DNA of 11,568 nucleotides from Pigoraptor vietnamica (taxonomy: Eukaryota > Opisthokonta > Filasterea), in the NCBI GenBank assembly GCA_943704525.1, contig CALSCQ010003181.1:15001-26568 (forward strand). The letters run 5' to 3'. Every line of letters begins with the position of its first letter. Positions within the stretch are counted from its first letter, which is position 1. The notes beneath the pieces are model-generated. The model saw only the letters and a program-made list of their open reading frames with translations. It was not told the origin of the DNA and searched no databases. Positions 7,469-11,568 of the stretch are shown here, piece by piece. The position numbers and the translations under genes were made by a program.

Positions 7469-9970
7469 ATGACAAAGTCGTCGTCGAAGGACCAGGTGGA
7501 GCGCATTCGCACGCGCGTTGTGCTGCATGCGGATCGGATAGAGAACACGGCGTCCACGTCGTATCCCGGGGCGTACGATGGCTATGACGACGCGTGGAGT
7601 CAGGTGGGTGGCTCGCCTATTCAAGTGAATGCGGTGCTTACCTGTGTGGTGTATTGAGCTGTCTCGTGGGCGGTAGTTCTTGTTCAAAGTGGGTGCGTGC
7701 TTAGTGCGCACATGATGCGCTATTCTGTTTGCTCTTGTATGCAAGTGGATGCGCGCCTTGTCTGTGGTGTGTTATTCACCTCTTCTCGGCTCTTTTTGTC
7801 CCTGCTTTCACACATCCAGTACACGAAATGACGGCGTTTGACATTTGCATTTGGGTCTTGCTATTTTCAGGCGGAGTTTGAGCGGAGTTTTCGTGTTGAC
7901 GTGGTGAGCCACAATGACGAGGCCATGGAGTTTGACGTTGTGGGCGTGGACGCGTCCATCGCCAACGCGCTAAGGCGAATACTCATTGCGGAAGTGCCGT
8001 CGATGGCGATCGAGAACGTATACATTATGAACAACACCAGCATCATACAGGACGAAGTGCTGGCGCACAGGTGTGTGCGTTTGTGCCTGTGCGCGTGGTG
8101 TGCTGTCCGTGTGCGCCTGTGTGCATGTGAGCGCGTTTTTGTGATTGTTATGTTCGTACATGAGTGCGTCTTTGTGCGTTGCTTGTGCATTTCACTGTGT
8201 GTCCTGTGCTTATGTTGTGATATGGGTACTTGACCGGTATTGGCATGCTTCTCGCTTCTGGTCACATTCTCTTTCTTGCCTCGCAGGCTAGGGCTTATCC
8301 CCATCAAGGCGGATCCGCGCCGTTTTGAATTCCGGTCGGAGAGCAACGGCGACCCCACCGACGCAAACACGCTCGTCTTCAAATTGAAGGTGCGACCGCA
8401 GTTGCACACCTTTATAGGGATGTGTTACTTGGCACGCACTCCTGTGTGAACAACCACACTCCTTACATCGTTATGCTGCCGATGGACAACGCGGAGAAGG
8501 CTATATTATACCTTCTTCTCGGCAACGAGCCGTCATGAGTTCTTGCCTTCCAACGTTGCCCACATTCATATTCGACGTTGAATGCGAATCTGCCCTGGCT
8601 TTAGGTGCGGTGCGAGCGCAATCCGAAGGCGCCCGCCGACTCCACCGACCCCGCGGAGCGTTACATCAACTCGAGCGTGTATTCGTCGCACATCAAATGG
8701 GACCCAAAGGGCAACCAGGTGCGTCGACATCGCGGCCTTGTACAGCTGTCGTCCCCTTCCTCTCTTGTATCTCTCCGATCTTTCCTGTCTCTTTTCTCTT
8801 TATGTTTACGTCTGTCGGCGTGTGATCAATCTTTCCCGTACCGCTCTCTGTCTTCCTTTCCTTTCACGACTCTCTTTTTCTTTGGCATGTCTGCCAAGAC
8901 GCATGTAGCACCGTCCATTAGCTCCCACTGTAGCGCATGCCTCTCCTTATGCCTCTCCTTGGTCTCCATTTTCCTTTGATGCAATGTGGGGCTTGCAACT
9001 AACCTCACTTTATTTCCCGCCTTCGTGCACAGGCGGATGCGTTTGCGGACGATCCCATTAGGCCCGTGCACGACGGCATCCTCATTGCGAAGATGCGCCC
9101 GGGCCAGGAGATCGACATTGAGATGCACGCAGAGAAGGGAATTGGCAAGGAACACGCCAAATGGTCGCCCGTCGGAACGGCGTCGTACAGGTGCGCACTT
9201 GCACTTGATCTGATTGTGTTTTTTTCTTTTTACGTCTGAGTGTGTTAGGATACACATGCACGCCTTGCGTTCGATGCGTTCCTTCGTCATGTGCGTCCAA
9301 CGCTGGGGTTCGGCTTGAAGGCTCCTCCCAGAGATTGTGCTCAAGCGCCCCATTACGGGCGACCTGGCGGACGATTTGGCCGCGTGTTTCCCTAAAGGCG
9401 TGATTGCAGTAGAGAAGGGAAAAGGTGCGGCTTTGTTCGGCATGTGTTGCGTCTATTGTCTGCTCCTCTTCCTGCACATCCCGTTCTCTCGCCGGTACAT
9501 GCGTGTGTTACCATCCTTCACTTCATGCATGATCTGCACCTCTTGTGATATCAGCTGTCTCGATGCATCCCGTTTACCTGATGACCTCGGCATTGCAGGT
9601 GGCGACAAGGTGGCAAGGGTGGCCAACGCGCGTCTGGACACGATGAGCCGCGAGGTCTACAGGCACCCGCAGCTCGCCGATGCCGTGGAACTTCGACGCG
9701 TGCGAGACCACTTTATATGTACGTGCGTCTGTGGCGGTTTCATCACTCTCTCCCCCGACTCTTGCTTATTCGTCACCATTTTGGCTCACCCCTGCCGTGC
9801 TGCTGTGCCGATAATCATCTGACAATTAATTCCGTTCCACAGTCTCAATCGAGTCGACCGGCTGTCTTCCACCCGACGTGCTGTTCTCGGAGGCCGTGAA
9901 AGTGCTGATCAACAAGTGCCGTGTCGTCCGTAGTGCACTCGACGAGCTCGAAGGCAAGATGGAGTCGTGA
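7469..9970 (+). CDS. POLR1C: DNA-directed RNA polymerases I and III subunit RPAC1 (AC40), eight exons
   Basis: Exons are 7469-7603, 7871-8070, 8287-8389, 8605-8718, 9033-9190, 9321-9424, 9599-9718 and 9843-9970. Together they code 353 residues, close to the human length of about 346. RPAC1 is the alpha-like subunit shared by Pol I and Pol III; it pairs with RPAC2 (AC19) to nucleate assembly of both enzymes in the nucleus. Recognisable family blocks in order: [39 protein letters not shown] (alpha-motif dimerisation region), [105 protein letters not shown] and [14 protein letters not shown]. All introns are GT...AG: 267, 216, 215, 314, 130, 174 and 124 bases, with phases 0, 2, 0, 0, 2, 1, 1. 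Codons split by introns restore expected residues (Arg, Arg, Gly, Phe). The ATG at 7469 has A at -3 and gives a normal N-terminus. No disruption is seen, so the gene should be functional. Confidence 0.97.
8719..9032 (+). other. POLR1C intron 4, pyrimidine-rich
   Basis: At 314 bases this is the longest intron in the gene. It is dominated by CT-rich runs (about 8750-8980), such as CTCTTTTTCTTTGGC. Several frames stay open across it only because T/C-rich DNA has few stops. The donor is GTGCGT after GGCAACCAG and the acceptor is CACAG before GCGGATGCG. I see no nested gene in it. Confidence 0.8.
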
Positions 9971-10296
9971 CCCGGCGACTAAACTGGTGATGATTGAAAG
10001 TGAGGCAATGTCAAGCAATGTTACCACCCCGGATGACACACACGGTTTGATTGGTTGCTTGTGGTTGCCAATGGTGATATGAACTGTTTATGGCAGGTTC
10101 ACTCTGTGCGCACGCACATCGACACACCTCTTGTTCTCTCCACACAATTTCACGTATTGCTGCATGCTGCTTTTAGCTTTATGCTGCATGCATTCGTGCA
10201 CACACGCCGGCACATACCCGACTCCTTTTATCACGGCCCGATGCCGTGTCAAGCAGTTGCGCGGCATGTTTCCCACCTACGCAGAGGCATATGCAC

Positions 10297-10386
10297 GACA
10301 CACACACACACATACTCGTTCTCTGTGACGCACACACACATTTACACCTAATCGTACACGCACACATACTCACCTCATACACACAC
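10297..10386. repeat. Interrupted CA-rich simple repeat
   Basis: Short runs of alternating CA are separated by TACTCG, TTCTCTGTG and similar interruptions. The tract is less regular than the CA tract at 1261-1380. It lies in the presumed 3' flanking DNA of POLR1C and has no coding meaning. Confidence 0.8.
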
Positions 10387-10460
10387 GCACTCAATCCGAG
10401 CTTCCAACCGTCTGCACCGGCATCTGTACGCACGGCATGGCACATTATCTTACTGTTGAC

Positions 10461-10500
10461 ACGCAAATTCGCAAATTACCCGGCACGCAAATTACCCGGC
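10461..10500. repeat. Tandem repeat, unit GCAAATTACCCGGCAC
   Basis: GCAAATTACCCGGC is present at 10471-10484 and 10487-10500, two bases apart, and is preceded by a partial copy, ACGCAAATTC, at 10461-10470. The unit length is 16 bases. Its function is unknown; it could be a slipped duplication or a paired binding site. Confidence 0.8.
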
Positions 10501-10822
10501 CTTCAGAGCGTTACGTAGCTCACCACACACTGCTATCCCTCTTACTTTATCAGTCACACGGATTTCTGTTGACGCTGAAGCACTTGCTGGCAGTGCCAAT
10601 CGGACAGCTCCGTTTCGATCTTTTTTTATAGCTCCTTCAGTGTCAGTGCACGTTCCATTCGCTAATCGTTTGTTTCAGGAGAAATCTTCTTTTATGCTGC
10701 GCTCATTTGTTCCGCCGTCAACCGACACCGTCCAGCGGTGTCGGCTCTGGGGTGATTCCGTGTTACAACGTGTGCAGGACGACAAACGCTGCGGCGTTGC
10801 GCTTCTTCACTCGTGCCACAAT

Positions 10823-11568
10823 CTACCGCCCGCAGAGCCACCATGTCTGGCGATGGCGCTCGAGTTCGCGGACGATGATGGCGATGAGGACGTCCGCCAT
10901 CAAGAAGGCCGGGACGCTTACATGGCCGTTGTAGATGTCCTGGAAAAGGGGTACGTAAGATTTGAGTGTGAGCCAAGTACGACAGGACAGGCAGTTGCCC
11001 GCTTCAGTTGTTGTACTTTACCCGATTCTCTAACTCGACACGGCCGTTCGGGTGCATGTCGAAAACGGTCGCCAGTGAGAGAAGCCCCACGGCGTTGGAG
11101 AGACGCCGGCTTTCGTCCATGTCAATGCTGAGCACGGCCTCGATGATCTCCTCCGCGTCGGCGCGTCCATCGTACGAATTCGAGGCAGCTGACCGGATAT
11201 GCTCGACGAAGATGATGCCGATGAGTACGTCCGCCGTCAGGAAGGCATGGACGCATTCGCAGGTGCCCTGGAAGAGGAGGTTTGACCGGTGTGAACCAAG
11301 TGCTGCAGAACATTCAGTCGCCTTCAGTTTTACTTTACCTGTATGTCGAGCGCGACCGTGCCGAACGGGTGCGCACGGAAAGCAGTGGTCGCTTCCACGA
11401 GAAGCAGCACGGCGTTGGGGAGGCGTCGCCTTTCGTCCGTGTCAGCCACGCTGAGCGTGGCATTAATAATCTCCCACATTTCGGCGCGCCGGCGCCCAAC
11501 ATACGCACTCGACGTGGAGCTTGCCATTCTTTTCGGCCGTTTTTGATGAACTTGGAGGGGAAACTGAG
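10823..11568 (-). CDS. 3' part of a gene coding tandem helical (ARM-like) repeats; probably continues beyond the window
   Basis: Read on the minus strand, the exons are 11339 upward to at least 11527, 11022-11267, and 10823-10939 ending in TAG. Donors are GTAAAG in both introns; acceptors are CTCTTCCAG and CTTTTCCAG. Introns are 71 and 82 bases, both phase 0. The middle exon codes 82 residues. Its N-terminal half (VHAFLTADVLIGIIFVEHIR) matches the last exon (VPAFLMADVLIAIIVRELER), and its C-terminal half (AVLSIDMDESRRLSNAVGLL) matches the first exon (ATLSVADTDERRRLPNAVLL). So each exon is a copy of one unit. The pattern NAVxLLxLA...HPxGRVxL...G...VxAFL resembles an armadillo-type helical repeat, which would be a protein-binding scaffold; this is inference. 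An ATG lies at 11525-11527, but the frame is open to the window edge and similarity to the middle exon extends around it, so the true start may lie outside. No known family is recognised. Confidence 0.6.
10940..11338 (-). repeat. Tandem duplication of a complete exon-plus-intron unit (about 328 bases)
   Basis: Successive acceptors on the minus strand lie at 11267/11268 and 10939/10940, 328 bases apart. The introns themselves are alike: both start GTAAAGTA, contain CTGAAG soon after, then ACTTGG(T/C)TCACAC, and end in a pyrimidine tract and CCAG. Exon and intron were therefore copied together by unequal crossing-over rather than through RNA. Confidence 0.7.

Larger units (their letters stand above)
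9971..10822. other. Intergenic region between two convergent genes, CA-rich
   Basis: This 852-base stretch lies between the POLR1C stop and the stop of the minus-strand gene, so it contains both 3' ends. No AATAAA is seen on either strand near the stops. TGCTGCATGC is repeated at 10158-10167 and 10182-10191. A CA-rich run fills about 10297-10386. A 16-base tandem element lies at 10471-10500. A T7 run occurs at about 10621-10627. I find no convincing gene here. Confidence 0.6.

Noticed and set aside
11008-11454. Plus-strand open frame of 148 codons at the right edge
   Set aside because: It crosses both the exons and intron of the minus-strand gene. The minus strand has matching phase-0 splice sites and conservative substitutions between copies.

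Overview
The window is nuclear DNA from a eukaryote. Coding regions are broken by GT...AG introns of about 70 to 315 bases. One gene encodes a subunit that only eukaryotic RNA polymerases I and III use in this form (AC40/RPAC1). A TATA box and a strong CCACC-ATG start context are also present. Coding DNA is GC-rich, non-coding DNA carries long CA/TG tracts, and introns are short, which suggests a compact genome, probably of a unicellular or simple eukaryote. I cannot place it more precisely; alga, choanoflagellate-like protist or other are all open.

Layout. (1) 57-5189, plus strand: a five-exon gene for a predicted 1521-residue STAND/NLR-type NTPase. It has a novel-looking N-terminal region and coiled coil, an NB-ARC switch, a helical linker and about 15 near-identical WD40 repeats. 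(2) 5190-6404: intergenic DNA with short palindromes, a long TG tract and six GGATAA motifs leading to a TATA box. (3) 6513-7022, plus strand: an intronless gene for a 169-residue cysteine-rich protein of unknown function, with a clean promoter and start context. (4) 7469-9970, plus strand: an eight-exon gene for POLR1C (RPAC1/AC40), complete, 353 residues. (5) 9971-10822: intergenic DNA between convergent genes, with CA-rich tracts and a 16-base tandem element. (6) 10823 to the window end, minus strand: the 3' part of a gene made of tandemly duplicated exon-intron units coding a helical, ARM-like repeat.

The genes show no pathway relationship to one another. POLR1C is housekeeping. The STAND gene looks like a fast-evolving sensor of the kind used in immunity, programmed cell death or self/non-self recognition (inference from architecture). 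The most interesting items are this NLR-like receptor with homogenised WD40 repeats that differ at only a few positions, its unidentified N-terminal module, the small Cys-rich protein under a GGATAA-rich promoter, and the exon-by-exon duplicated gene at the right edge.
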